NCBI GenBank assembly: GCA_965203195.1 | Contig: OZ241860.1 | Span: 2,976,001 to 3,040,000, forward strand | DNA from: Bin87 sp965203195 | GTDB lineage: Bacteria; Chloroflexota; Dehalococcoidia; Lucifugimonadales; UBA3495 | DNA length: 64,000 nucleotides | Direction: 5' to 3' | Program-made: the position numbers and the translations under genes | Shown: in pieces, positions 32,001-40,484 of the stretch | Position numbering within the stretch: position 1 is the first letter of the stretch | How the letters are laid out: each line of letters starts with the position of its first letter | Notes under the pieces: generated by a model | Told to the model about the DNA's origin: nothing | The model's input: only the letters and a program-made list of their open reading frames with translations | Databases searched by the model: none

Positions 32001-34010
32001 TCAATCCCCGGCGGCGCCACCGCCGCCGGCCGGGTGGGGCGGGGCGGCGGCGCTGCTGCCGAAGGACGGGGCCGGGCTGGGCGTCGGCTCCATAGGCCCG
32101 GCGGGCGCCGCCGGGGGCGCATAGGGCGCCGGCGCCGGGGATGGCGGCGCGGGACGCGCCGGTTCCCCTTCGGGGCCAGGCAGCTCATCGTTGAACAGAC
32201 GCTGCAAGGCATCGCCCGAAATGGCCTCGTGTTCAATCAGATACTCGGCCACCTGCACCAGCTTGGGCTTGTGGGCCAGCAGCAGCCGCTGGGCCTGGCG
32301 GTAGGCGCCGCTGATGAGCTGGCGCACTTCCACATCAATTTCCTCGGCGATTTTGTCGCCGTAGTCGCGTTCCTCGCTGATTTCGCGGCCCAGGAATACC
32401 AGTTCCTCGCGCTTGCCGAAAGTGCGGGGGCCCAGGCTGGGCGACATCCCGTAGCGCTTGACCATCCCCAATGCGGTCTTGGTGGCGCGTTCAATGTCGT
32501 TGCTGGCGCCGGTGGTGACTTCGTCAAAAATCAGTTCCTCGGCCACGCGCCCGCCCATCATCACCGCCAGCATATCCTCAAACTGGTTCTTGGTCCACAG
32601 GTAGCGATCCTCCTCCGGCAGCAGGGTGGTGTGGCCGCCCATATTGCCGCGGGAGACGATGCTGATTTTGTGCACCCGGTCGGCGTGGGGCAGGTGCCAG
32701 GCCACCAGGGCGTGGCCCGCTTCGTGGTAGGCGGTCATCTCCTTTTCCCGCTGGCTGATGACGCGGCTCTTGCGTTCAGGGCCGGCGATGACGCGCTCAA
32801 TGGCTTCCTCAAAGTCCTGCATATAGATGCTGGACTGGTTTTTGCGGGCGGCCAGCAGGGCGGCTTCGTTGACCAGGTTGGAAAGATCGGCGCCGCTGAA
32901 GCCGGGGGTTTCGCGGGCCAGCACTTCAACCTTGATCTCTTTGGACAGGGGCTTGCCGGCGGCGTGCACTTCCAGGATGGCGGCGCGGCCGGTGACATCG
33001 GGCAAGTCCAGGGTAACGCGGCGGTCAAAACGGCCGGGCCGCAGCAGCGCCGGGTCCAGGATGTCTGGGCGGTTGGTGGCGGCAATGACGATGATGTTGG
33101 TATTGGTCTCAAAGCCGTCCATTTCCACCAGAATCTGGTTGAGGGTCTGCTCCCTCTCGTCGTGGCCCCCGCCCAGGCCGGCGCCGCGGTGCCGGCCCAC
33201 GGCGTCGATTTCGTCCACAAAGAGGATGCAGGGGGAGTTGCGCTTGGCCTGTTCAAAGAGGTCGCGCACACGGGCCGCGCCCACGCCCACGAACATTTCT
33301 ACGAATTCGCTGCCGGAGATGTGGAAGAAAGGCACGCCCGCTTCGCCGGCCACGGCGCGGGCCAGCAGAGTTTTGCCCGTCCCCGGCGGCCCCACCAGCA
33401 GCACGCCTTTGGGAATGCGCGCGCCCAGTTGCAGGAACCGCTCCGGGTATTTGAGGAAGTCCACCACCTCCTCCAGCTCGGCTTTCGCCTCCTCCACGCC
33501 GGCGACATCGGTAAAGGTGACCGTGGGCCGGTTGAGGGGCATCATCCGGGCGCGGCTGCGTCCGAAGCTCATGGTCTGGCTGTTGGAACCCTGGGCCTGG
33601 CGCATCATCAGCAGGATGAGGCCGCCGAAGAAAATCAGGGGCAGGAAGTTGAGCAGAATGCCGAAGGCACTGCCGAAACCGCTAGAACCCTTGTACTCCA
33701 CTTTGGGCGGGGCGACGCTTTCGAAAGCGCCGTTGTCGGAGAGCAGCTGGAACATATCGGTGTTGGGGCCGATGCGGCTGGTGTATTTTTCAGCTTCGCT
33801 GCCCTCGGCCGTACGGGGGGTGACGGACAGCTTTTCGCCGTCCACGATGATGCGGTCAATCTGGCCGCCACGGGCGCGGTTAACCACTTCGTCCAGCGTG
33901 AGCTTTTCACTGCTGCCGAAGCTGGGTATCAGCGTGTAGAAAACCACGATGACCCCGATGATGATGAGCAGGTAGATGAGGCTGTTGCGAACCCAGCGAT
34001 TGTTGGTCAT
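32001..34010 (-). CDS. ftsH: ATP-dependent zinc metalloprotease FtsH
   Basis: A 669-residue FtsH. Two membrane helices (about 10-30 and 115-137) enclose the periplasmic domain. The AAA module has Walker A GPPGTGKT at 207-214, Walker B (CILFVDEIDAVGRHRG), the second region of homology (ATNRPDILDPALLRPGRFDR) and the pore FVGVGAARVRDLF. The zinc site HEAGH is at 429-433, with the third ligand in the EVTTGASNDIERAT area. The C-terminal 60 residues are Pro/Ala/Gly-rich and disordered. It degrades membrane and regulatory proteins and is likely regulated by HflK and HflC encoded downstream. The ATG at 34010 fits the family start. Confidence 0.96.
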   Translation of the reverse strand: MTNNRWVRNSLIYLLIIIGVIVVFYTLIPSFGSSEKLTLDEVVNRARGGQIDRIIVDGEKLSVTPRTAEGSEAEKYTSRIGPNTDMFQLLSDNGAFESVAPPKVEYKGSSGFGSAFGILLNFLPLIFFGGLILLMMRQAQGSNSQTMSFGRSRARMMPLNRPTVTFTDVAGVEEAKAELEEVVDFLKYPERFLQLGARIPKGVLLVGPPGTGKTLLARAVAGEAGVPFFHISGSEFVEMFVGVGAARVRDLFEQAKRNSPCILFVDEIDAVGRHRGAGLGGGHDEREQTLNQILVEMDGFETNTNIIVIAATNRPDILDPALLRPGRFDRRVTLDLPDVTGRAAILEVHAAGKPLSKEIKVEVLARETPGFSGADLSNLVNEAALLAARKNQSSIYMQDFEEAIERVIAGPERKSRVISQREKEMTAYHEAGHALVAWHLPHADRVHKISIVSRGNMGGHTTLLPEEDRYLWTKNQFEDMLAVMMGGRVAEELIFDEVTTGASNDIERATKTALGMVKRYGMSPSLGPRTFGKREELVFLGREISEERDYGDKIAEEIDVEVRQLISGAYRQAQRLLLAHKPKLVQVAEYLIEHEAISGDALQRLFNDELPGPEGEPARPAPPSPAPAPYAPPAAPAGPMEPTPSPAPSFGSSAAAPPHPAGGGGAAGD

Positions 34011-34224
34011 AGCGTTGCGTTCCTGCCGTCGGGTGTAGTGTCGTTGCGGCGCCGCGCCCTCAATGCCGGCTGGTACGCCGGGGCCGGCTTGCCGCCGGCG
34101 TTGGTTGAGGGCATTAGGGACGGGGCTTGGGAGCGGGCCGCGCCGGCACGACGGCGCCGGCCCAAGCATACCATAATTTGCGGCGCATTGGGGCAACTTT
34201 CCGAATTGACGCCTTTTTATACGC

Positions 34225-34230
34225 TATAAT
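34225..34230 (+). promoter_or_regulatory. -10 element TATAAT before the HEPN coiled-coil gene
   Basis: A perfect TATAAT lies 53 bases before the ATG at 34283, in the divergent region with ftsH. A TTGACG at 34206 is too close to serve as its -35. Confidence 0.45.
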
Positions 34231-34282
34231 GACGGACATCGGATTGCCGGGCTGCCGGGTGACGGGCGCCAGACGACAGACT

Positions 34283-36097
34283 ATGAGCGCGGATTACGAA
34301 ACGACACTGACGATAACGACCGGCGGCAGAGACCATGGTCGAGACGGCAAGGTCGGCGGCGGCGTGGCGTTGCTGGACACCGTGCGTCGGCTGATATTGG
34401 ACGAGTTGCAGTCCGCCGCCGGGCAGCCGCCGCCGGACTGCGAAACGGGCCATATTGACGGCGCCGGCTATGCCATCATCAGCGCCGAACGCGCCCATCC
34501 TCGGGCAGCGGGCTACAGTGTGCGTCTGGAAGTGAGGCTTTGCACCGCAGCCGGGGATGACAGCGTCGGCTGCGGCATTGGCGACCACGATAATGACAAC
34601 AGCAATAGCGACGACCGCCTGGCGGCGCAAATCAGAACCCGTTTCATATCGGCCGACGGCTACGAACCGCCGGACCTGCCGGCGGGGCCGCCTAATCTGC
34701 TGACCGTCCTGCTGGAAAGCCGGCCTTGCTTAATCGGAGCTATGGCAATTAATGGCAAGCCAGTTACGGTAGCGGCGGACAACGCCGGTTGGCTGGCATC
34801 GGAACAGATTCTGCATCCGGCGCGCACCCTGCCCATCCTGCTCATCAGTGAAGGGAACTATGGGCGCACAGCGGTGGGGCCGGAAGACGCCCAGCGTATC
34901 CTCAACGGCGTGGCTCAAGTGGCGCGCCTGACGCCGGCAGGAGAAGCGGAGCTGCGAAAAGTCACCGGCGGCCGTTTGAGCTGTTACAACGGTGCCGCCC
35001 GCATCCTCTGGCCGGGATGCTCCTATAATCAGAACGGCCCCGGCCCCGGCCAGAGTTTCTACTGGCCCGACGAGGTGGCCGCCGCCGGATTCCTGTTGCG
35101 CCGCCAGCAGGAAATATTGCAATGGACAGCGGAAATCGGCAACGATGACTTTGAGCGCGCCTTCAACGCGGCGCGGGTTGCTGTCATTCTGGAACGCAAC
35201 CGCCAGCTGGAGGCTGCTTCGGAAAGGGATCCCGGTTCTAGAGCCGCAATCGCCGGCAAGGGAACTGATACCGACGCCGGGCCGGAACTGCGCCGGGAAC
35301 TGCGGAAGGAGCAGATGCGGCACAACGAAGCCAGGCGGCAATGGAAGAGCGCTATGGCATCGGTGTCCCGGCTGGAGCAGGAACTGGCGGCGGCGCAGAC
35401 CCGGGCGGATCGGCTGGAGCAGGAAGCGGCGGCGGCGCAGTCGGATGCCGGCGGCGGGGGGGAAAACAACGGCCGTCGGCTGCGCGAGGCCAACGCCCGG
35501 CTCCGCCGCCAGGTGGCGGATAAAGAGACTACCATCGCCCACCTGAATGATGAAAATCAGCGCTACCGGCAGGGGGAACGGCAACGGCAAATGATGACAG
35601 CGGATGGCGTTATCAGCATCGCCGGCGCTCATCCCGGCAATGTGACCGCCCTCAATCACGCCATCAACCTGTGCCGCGACCCGCTGCGTAGCTACATCAT
35701 CGGACGGCTGCGGGAACGCTACGGCGGCAACTTGCGCGATGTGCTGGGCCGTTCGGTGGAATTCCGCTACGACCGGCACCACCGGGCGGCTACCGAGCCC
35801 GCCGCTGCGATTGATGTGGGCGATTTTGAGAGCGTGGTAGCGGATAACAGCGCGTGTTTTGCCGACAGCGCCGCGCTGGCCCGGCAGCTGCGGGAAGTGC
35901 GCTCCATCCGCAACCGCGCCGCGCATCCGCCGCCCGGCGGCCTGGCTTACGATTACACCGTTGACGGGCTGCGGGAAATCGCCAAAGCGCTGGATCTCAT
36001 CAACGACGGTTTTGCGCGCCGGGAAGTGGTAGCGCTGGCGGAAACGGTGCGCCAGGAAAGCGGCCAGGAATACCCCCAAACCGTATCTGAACCCTGA
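34283..36097 (+). CDS. Coiled-coil protein with C-terminal Swt1-like HEPN domain
   Basis: A 604-residue protein in three parts. Residues 1-300 are mixed alpha/beta with VAADNAGWLASEQILHPARTLPILLISEG and a compact block, RLTPAGEAELRKVTGGRLSCYNGAARILWPG, that looks like a conserved module but which I cannot name. Residues about 334-440 are a long coiled coil (SRLEQELAAAQTRADRLEQEA). The C-terminus (about 455-590) is HEPN-like: DFESVVADNSACFADSAALARQLREVRSIRNRAAHP has the Rx4H signature R543-N-R-A-A-H548 used by HEPN ribonucleases. The domain order resembles HEPN-containing defence or stress proteins. The ATG at 34283 starts the gene, divergent from ftsH. Confidence 0.7.
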   Translation: MSADYETTLTITTGGRDHGRDGKVGGGVALLDTVRRLILDELQSAAGQPPPDCETGHIDGAGYAIISAERAHPRAAGYSVRLEVRLCTAAGDDSVGCGIGDHDNDNSNSDDRLAAQIRTRFISADGYEPPDLPAGPPNLLTVLLESRPCLIGAMAINGKPVTVAADNAGWLASEQILHPARTLPILLISEGNYGRTAVGPEDAQRILNGVAQVARLTPAGEAELRKVTGGRLSCYNGAARILWPGCSYNQNGPGPGQSFYWPDEVAAAGFLLRRQQEILQWTAEIGNDDFERAFNAARVAVILERNRQLEAASERDPGSRAAIAGKGTDTDAGPELRRELRKEQMRHNEARRQWKSAMASVSRLEQELAAAQTRADRLEQEAAAAQSDAGGGGENNGRRLREANARLRRQVADKETTIAHLNDENQRYRQGERQRQMMTADGVISIAGAHPGNVTALNHAINLCRDPLRSYIIGRLRERYGGNLRDVLGRSVEFRYDRHHRAATEPAAAIDVGDFESVVADNSACFADSAALARQLREVRSIRNRAAHPPPGGLAYDYTVDGLREIAKALDLINDGFARREVVALAETVRQESGQEYPQTVSEP

Positions 36098-36173
36098 TTT
36101 TGAAGCCCTATGCCGGTTCGCTTGGCAGGACACGGGCGCCATTCGTATGACGGCATCACAAGGAGAAGTTGCT

Positions 36174-37184
36174 ATGGCGGACGGCGGCAAGCCCCGGGTG
36201 TATGTATTCGGCACCGGCGGCACCATCTCTTTCCTCGGCGCAACGCGCACCGATTTCGCCAATTACAGCTACGGGGGACGGCAGCTGACTATTACTGAAA
36301 TGCTGGCCCGCATCCCCGAAGCCGGCGAACTGGCGGAAATCGTGCCGGAGCAGATCGTCAATGTGGGCAGCACGGAGGTCTATCCGTCCCACTGGCTGAC
36401 CCTGGCCAGGCGCATCAACGAATGCCTGGCCTCCGACCCGGACGCCGCCGGCGCCGTGGTCACCCACGGCACGGCCACCCTGGAGGAAACGGCCTATTTT
36501 CTGAACCTTACGGTGCGCCACCAGCGTCCGGTGGTCGTGACCGGGGCCATGCGCCCGCCGTCGGCCATGGGCACGGACGCCGACAACAACCTGCTGGACG
36601 CCATCGCCATCGCCGCCGCGCCTCAGTCAGCCGGACGGGGCGCCCTGACCGTACTCAACAACGAGATCCAGGCGGCGCGGGATGTAACCAAGACCGACGC
36701 CTACCGCCTGGAAACCTTCCAGTCGGGCCACCTGGGGTTTCTGGGTTACCGGGACGCGGACGGCGCCGTGGTTTATTATCGCCGCCCGGAACGGCGGCAT
36801 ACGGCGGACGCCGAGTTCGACGCGGCCGGCGTGGCGGAACTGCCGCGGGTGGACATTGCCTATGCCTACGCCGGCGCGGACGGGACGGTGATTGACGCGC
36901 TGGCGGCGGCCGGCGTGGACGGCATGGTGGCCGCCGGGCTGGGCAGCGGCGGGTCGCCGGCGCCCTTTATGGCCGGCCTGCAACGGGCGGTGGCCGCCGG
37001 CATTCCCGTAGTCATCGCCCCGCAGGTGGGCAACGGGCGCGCCGTTCAAACCCGCCGCTTCACCGAAGGGGGCTATATCGTGGCCGACAACCTGACCCCC
37101 AAAAAGGCGCGCATCCTGCTGATGCTGGGGCTGACGGCCACGGCCCGCCGGGAGGAACTGCAACGGATGATGCTGGAGTACTGA
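36174..37184 (+). CDS. ansA: L-asparaginase family protein
   Basis: A 336-residue type I/II asparaginase that hydrolyses asparagine to aspartate and ammonia. The first catalytic Thr is in FGTGGTIS (about residue 16), the second in VTHGTATLEETAY, with VVTGAMRPPSAMGTDADNNLLDAI and the AGLGSGGSP loop. There is no signal peptide, so it is probably cytoplasmic. AAGGAGAAG precedes the ATG at 36174; an ATG 27 bases upstream is less likely. The Fur-like gene begins 75 bases after the stop but has its own promoter. Confidence 0.92.
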   Translation: MADGGKPRVYVFGTGGTISFLGATRTDFANYSYGGRQLTITEMLARIPEAGELAEIVPEQIVNVGSTEVYPSHWLTLARRINECLASDPDAAGAVVTHGTATLEETAYFLNLTVRHQRPVVVTGAMRPPSAMGTDADNNLLDAIAIAAAPQSAGRGALTVLNNEIQAARDVTKTDAYRLETFQSGHLGFLGYRDADGAVVYYRRPERRHTADAEFDAAGVAELPRVDIAYAYAGADGTVIDALAAAGVDGMVAAGLGSGGSPAPFMAGLQRAVAAGIPVVIAPQVGNGRAVQTRRFTEGGYIVADNLTPKKARILLMLGLTATARREELQRMMLEY

Positions 37185-37211
37185 CTTCGCGCCCGGGCCG
37201 CAATTCGGGGG

Positions 37212-37240
37212 TTGACGGGGGCGTTGGCCGGCGCTATGCT
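37212..37240 (+). promoter_or_regulatory. Sigma70-type promoter of the Fur/Zur gene
   Basis: TTGACG (37212-37217) and TATGCT (37235-37240) are separated by exactly 17 bases. Transcription would begin near 37247, only about 13 bases before the ATG, so the mRNA is nearly leaderless. Confidence 0.6.
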
Positions 37241-37259
37241 ATTGAAACGGAGTATCATT

Positions 37260-37730
37260 ATGGCCGTTGCCAGCACGCTGCGACATACCGGACATAACCA
37301 CCCCCGGCCCCCCTCGGCGGCCGTGGTGGACGACATTGTGCGCCGGCTTTCCCGCCAGGGCTACCGGGATACGGAGCCCCGGCGGCTGGTCATCAACGCG
37401 GTGGCGGCCCAGCGGCGTCCGTTCACCGCCGAGGAGCTGTGCGCCGCCCTGCCCTGCGTGGGCCGCGCCACGGTCTACCGCGGGCTGCGCCTGCTGGTGG
37501 AGACTGACCAGGTGTGCCGGGTGCTTCTGGAGGACGGCGAAATGCGCTACCAGCTCAGCCGGGGGGGCCACCATCATCATCTGCTCTGCGGCGCCTGCGG
37601 CATAGCGTCCGACCTGGATGACTGCGATGTGGAAGGAATGTTGCAGAACGCGGCCCGCGCCGCCGGGTTCCAAATGAACGGACACTGGCTGGAAGTGTAC
37701 GGGCGCTGCGGAGAGTGCGTCCGGCCCTGA
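37260..37730 (+). CDS. zur: Fur family metal regulator, probably Zur
   Basis: A 156-residue Fur-family repressor. The N-terminal winged helix (VVDDIVRRLSRQGYRDTEPRRLVINAVAAQ, RATVYRGLRLLVE) is followed by the metal domain: HHHHLLCGACG holds the regulatory-site His residues and the first structural CxxC, and CGEC near the end the second. Its position directly before the zinc-uptake genes, with an inverted repeat between, argues for a zinc sensor. A Mn or Fe sensor of the family cannot be excluded. Start ATG 37260 is supported by the promoter just upstream. Confidence 0.87.
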   Translation: MAVASTLRHTGHNHPRPPSAAVVDDIVRRLSRQGYRDTEPRRLVINAVAAQRRPFTAEELCAALPCVGRATVYRGLRLLVETDQVCRVLLEDGEMRYQLSRGGHHHHLLCGACGIASDLDDCDVEGMLQNAARAAGFQMNGHWLEVYGRCGECVRP

Positions 37731-37810
37731 TCGCCCCGGCCTCACATCCCCGGCGAGCCGGACCAACCCGCCCGGCAAGTGCTCGCCCAATTAATTTTTT
37801 TGTCCGACCT

Positions 37811-37860
37811 ACTGATACTGATACCGAATATCATCATTGCGTATTATTGCGCATTATTGA
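37811..37860 (+). promoter_or_regulatory. Candidate Zur operator and promoter before the zinc-binding protein
   Basis: This AT-rich island in GC-rich DNA holds a perfect inverted repeat TGATA-CCGAA-TATCA (37819-37833), preceded by TGATAC and followed by two 10-base direct repeats ATTGCGTATT and ATTGCGCATT (37836-37855). Fur/Zur sites have this TGATA-N-TATCA form. It lies about 120 bases before the start at 37955. Confidence 0.6.
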
Positions 37861-37954
37861 CGCCTGGCATTGAAACTGCCGGCGCGCGTTTCCGAAGCAC
37901 GCGGCGCCGGCGCAAGAAAAGAGTAAAACGGAACGGAACAGGAGGAATTACCCG

Positions 37955-40378
37955 ATGCGACTGCCTTTTGCCGGAATGACTATCAGAATAACTACAGGCG
38001 CCGCCGCTTTGCTGCTGGCGGGGGCGCTTTTCCTGACCGCCTGCGGGAACGGGGAGGAGACGGGTTTCCCTCCCCCGTCGACCCCCGCTCCCGCAGGTAC
38101 GGCGGCGGCAGCGCCAGCGGCCGCCGCCAATCCCACTACCGCTGCCGGCAACGGAGCGCCGGCGACTGCGGACGCCGGCGCCGCCGGGTCCGCGGGAAGC
38201 GCCGGGTCGGATGACAAGGTGAGCGTGGTGGTGGGCAACGCCATCCTGGCCGACCTGGCTAGGCAGGTGGGCGGCGACCGGGTATCGGTGTTCAACCTGG
38301 TGCCGACGGGCAGCGACGTCCATACCTGGCAGAGCACCCCGCAGGACAGCGTGCGGATTGCCGAAGCGAATGTCATCATCAGCAACGGCGCCGGGCTGTC
38401 CCGCGCGGTGGAGTCGCTCATTGAGAACGTCGCCGCGCCCGATGCGGTGCAAGTGGTCGCCTCCGCGGGCCTGCCGGCCCAGGAACTGGCCACGCTGCCT
38501 TTTCCTGGACACGACGCCGATGGCCACGACGACCATGACGACCACGGGGACGACGACCACGATAGCGATGGGGACGACGACCACGGGGACGACCATGACG
38601 AGGAAGCCGTGGCCGGCCGTCTGTTGGTGGGCGACGGCGAAAGCGGCCAGATGTCGGTCATTGACCTGGAATCAGGGGCGGTGACGCAGGACGCTTTTGA
38701 CCTGGGCGCTCGCGCCGGCCGCATTTACGCCACCGGCGGCGGACGCTATGCCATTGCCGTGTCATCCGATGCGAATGCCGCCCACATTTTTGACGGCGGC
38801 ATTTACCGGGAGGAACACGGCGACCACCCCGAACTGGTGGAAAACGACGTGCGGCGTCTCAATATCGACCTGTCCGGCGACCGTCCCGTTCACCTGTACG
38901 TCGGCGAGGAATGGAGCACCATTTACTACGACGGCTCGGGGGATGTGGCGCTGGTCAGTGAACACGAACTGGAGCACGATGGGGACAGCTATGTTCCCGG
39001 CAAATTCAACGCCGGCCCCCATCATGGCGCGGCGGTGCCGCTGGAGGGCGATGTTTTCGCCGTAACGGTGCAGCACCCGGACTATGCGTCCAACCCGGAG
39101 GAATACCGCCTGCCGGAGAGCGTCGCCATCCGCGATGAGGCCGGCATGACGCTGTACACCGCCGCCGCAAAATGCCCCGATTTGCATGGCGATGCCGGCA
39201 ACGGCCATATGGCGGTGTTCGGCTGCACCGGCGGGGCCTTGATGGTTGAGGCGCACGACGGCGCATACGCCGACGCTTTCATCCCGGCGCCGGCCGGCGC
39301 GGCGGACGATTTCCGGCTGACCTCGGTCTGGGGCTATCACGGGCTGGACCATTTCTTTGCGCTGGGCTCGGGCGTCGGCCTGTACCTGGTGGAGCCGGAA
39401 ATGGGTACGATGGAGCAGGTCATTCCGGCTACCGAAGCGCTGCGCCCGATACAGGTTGCCCTCAGCTATGACGGCGAACTGCTGCTGGTGGTGATGAGCG
39501 ACGGCGAAGTGCGGATGTACGATGCCCATGACGCCGATATGCTGGCCTCCGCAACGGGCATCCTTTCCGATGCCATTGATCCCGGCTTTTGGGCCAGGCC
39601 GCACATTGCCACTGCGCCGGGGCGCATCTTTATCACCGACTCCGGCGCCGGCGAAGTAATCGCGCTGGACGCCCACGATCTGGAAGTCGTCCGCCATTTT
39701 GATGTGTCCGGCAAGCCGACCAAAATCGCCTTTGTCGGCGTCCTGGCCGAAACGCATGGCGAGGACGACGACCACGATGCCGATGGGGATGACGACCACG
39801 GGGATGACGACCACGGGGACGATGACCACGGCGATGATGACCACGAGGACGAGCACGGCCACGACCACTCTGCCGGCGACCCGCATTTCTGGCTGAACCC
39901 GCGCCTGGTGGTTCACTATGTCAATCAAATCACCAACGGACTGGTGGCCGCCGACCCGACGAATGCCGCCGTCTATCTGGACAATGCCACCGCCTACATT
40001 GCCCGGCTGGACGAGCTGGACGCCTACATTGCCGATGCCGTGGCCGGCATCCCGGCGGAGCGGCGCGTGCTGGTGACTTTCCACGACGCTTTCGGCTACT
40101 TCGGCGCGCGCTACGATCTCGAGGTGTTCGCCTTTGTGGGGGGGCATGGCGGCGATGTATCTCCCGACGATATTGTCCGCGTGCTGGATCTGGTGCAGGA
40201 CCAGGGGCTGCTGGCCGTGTTCGCCGAGCAGCAGTTTTCCGACGACGCCCTGCAACAGGTGGCGCGGGACACCGGCGTGTCGGTGGGTATCATCCGTTCC
40301 ATGCCGGATGCCGAGCATACCGATTACATTGGCTTGATGCGCGCCAACGCTGATGCGCTGGCGGCCCTGGCGCCGTAA
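37955..40378 (+). CDS. Zinc-binding lipoprotein with an AztD-like beta-propeller inserted in its His-rich loop
   Basis: An 807-residue lipoprotein (lipobox LTAC, C30). Residues about 88-184 are the N-lobe of a ZnuA/AztC cluster 9 binding protein (zinc ligand H123 in GSDVHTW). From G185 to about 217 runs a His/Asp-rich tract. Residues about 219-600 then match the zinc chaperone AztD, a beta-propeller: RLLVGDGESGQMSVIDLESG, GPHHGAAVP (H356, H357), CPDLHGDAGNGHMAVFGC (C407, C424). A second His/Asp tract (about 600-642) follows, and the C-lobe resumes at DPHFWLNP (H644) and TFHDAFGYF (H710). In known operons AztD is a separate protein that hands zinc to AztC. Here chaperone and acceptor seem to be one chain. 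AGGAGG precedes the ATG at nine bases. The frame is unbroken. Confidence 0.88.
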   Translation: MRLPFAGMTIRITTGAAALLLAGALFLTACGNGEETGFPPPSTPAPAGTAAAAPAAAANPTTAAGNGAPATADAGAAGSAGSAGSDDKVSVVVGNAILADLARQVGGDRVSVFNLVPTGSDVHTWQSTPQDSVRIAEANVIISNGAGLSRAVESLIENVAAPDAVQVVASAGLPAQELATLPFPGHDADGHDDHDDHGDDDHDSDGDDDHGDDHDEEAVAGRLLVGDGESGQMSVIDLESGAVTQDAFDLGARAGRIYATGGGRYAIAVSSDANAAHIFDGGIYREEHGDHPELVENDVRRLNIDLSGDRPVHLYVGEEWSTIYYDGSGDVALVSEHELEHDGDSYVPGKFNAGPHHGAAVPLEGDVFAVTVQHPDYASNPEEYRLPESVAIRDEAGMTLYTAAAKCPDLHGDAGNGHMAVFGCTGGALMVEAHDGAYADAFIPAPAGAADDFRLTSVWGYHGLDHFFALGSGVGLYLVEPEMGTMEQVIPATEALRPIQVALSYDGELLLVVMSDGEVRMYDAHDADMLASATGILSDAIDPGFWARPHIATAPGRIFITDSGAGEVIALDAHDLEVVRHFDVSGKPTKIAFVGVLAETHGEDDDHDADGDDDHGDDDHGDDDHGDDDHEDEHGHDHSAGDPHFWLNPRLVVHYVNQITNGLVAADPTNAAVYLDNATAYIARLDELDAYIADAVAGIPAERRVLVTFHDAFGYFGARYDLEVFAFVGGHGGDVSPDDIVRVLDLVQDQGLLAVFAEQQFSDDALQQVARDTGVSVGIIRSMPDAEHTDYIGLMRANADALAALAP

Positions 40379-40407
40379 AATGGGCCGCGACGCCCGCCAT
40401 TGCTGCC

Positions 40408-40444
40408 GCTGCCGCCACCTACGGTCAACGACGGTGGCGGCAGC
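40408..40444 (+). terminator. Intercistronic stem-loop in the zinc locus
   Basis: GCTGCCGCCACC pairs perfectly with GGTGGCGGCAGC (12 bases) around a 13-base loop, between the binding-protein and permease genes. No T run follows, so partial termination or mRNA stabilisation, giving more binding protein than permease, is more likely than full termination. Confidence 0.5.
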
Positions 40445-40484
40445 GTCGATTCCGACGCCGGCGACTGTGGACGGGTAGAGGGTT

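Noticed and set aside
31947..34229. A 760-residue plus-strand frame opposite ftsH
   Set aside because: No motifs, composition typical of a codon shadow; FtsH on the other strand is unambiguous.
38508..38610. CRISPR-like or satellite repeat suggested by repeated GACGACCACG
   Set aside because: It is the coding sequence of a His/Asp-rich metal-binding loop in frame, not spacer-repeat DNA. No CRISPR array was seen in the window.
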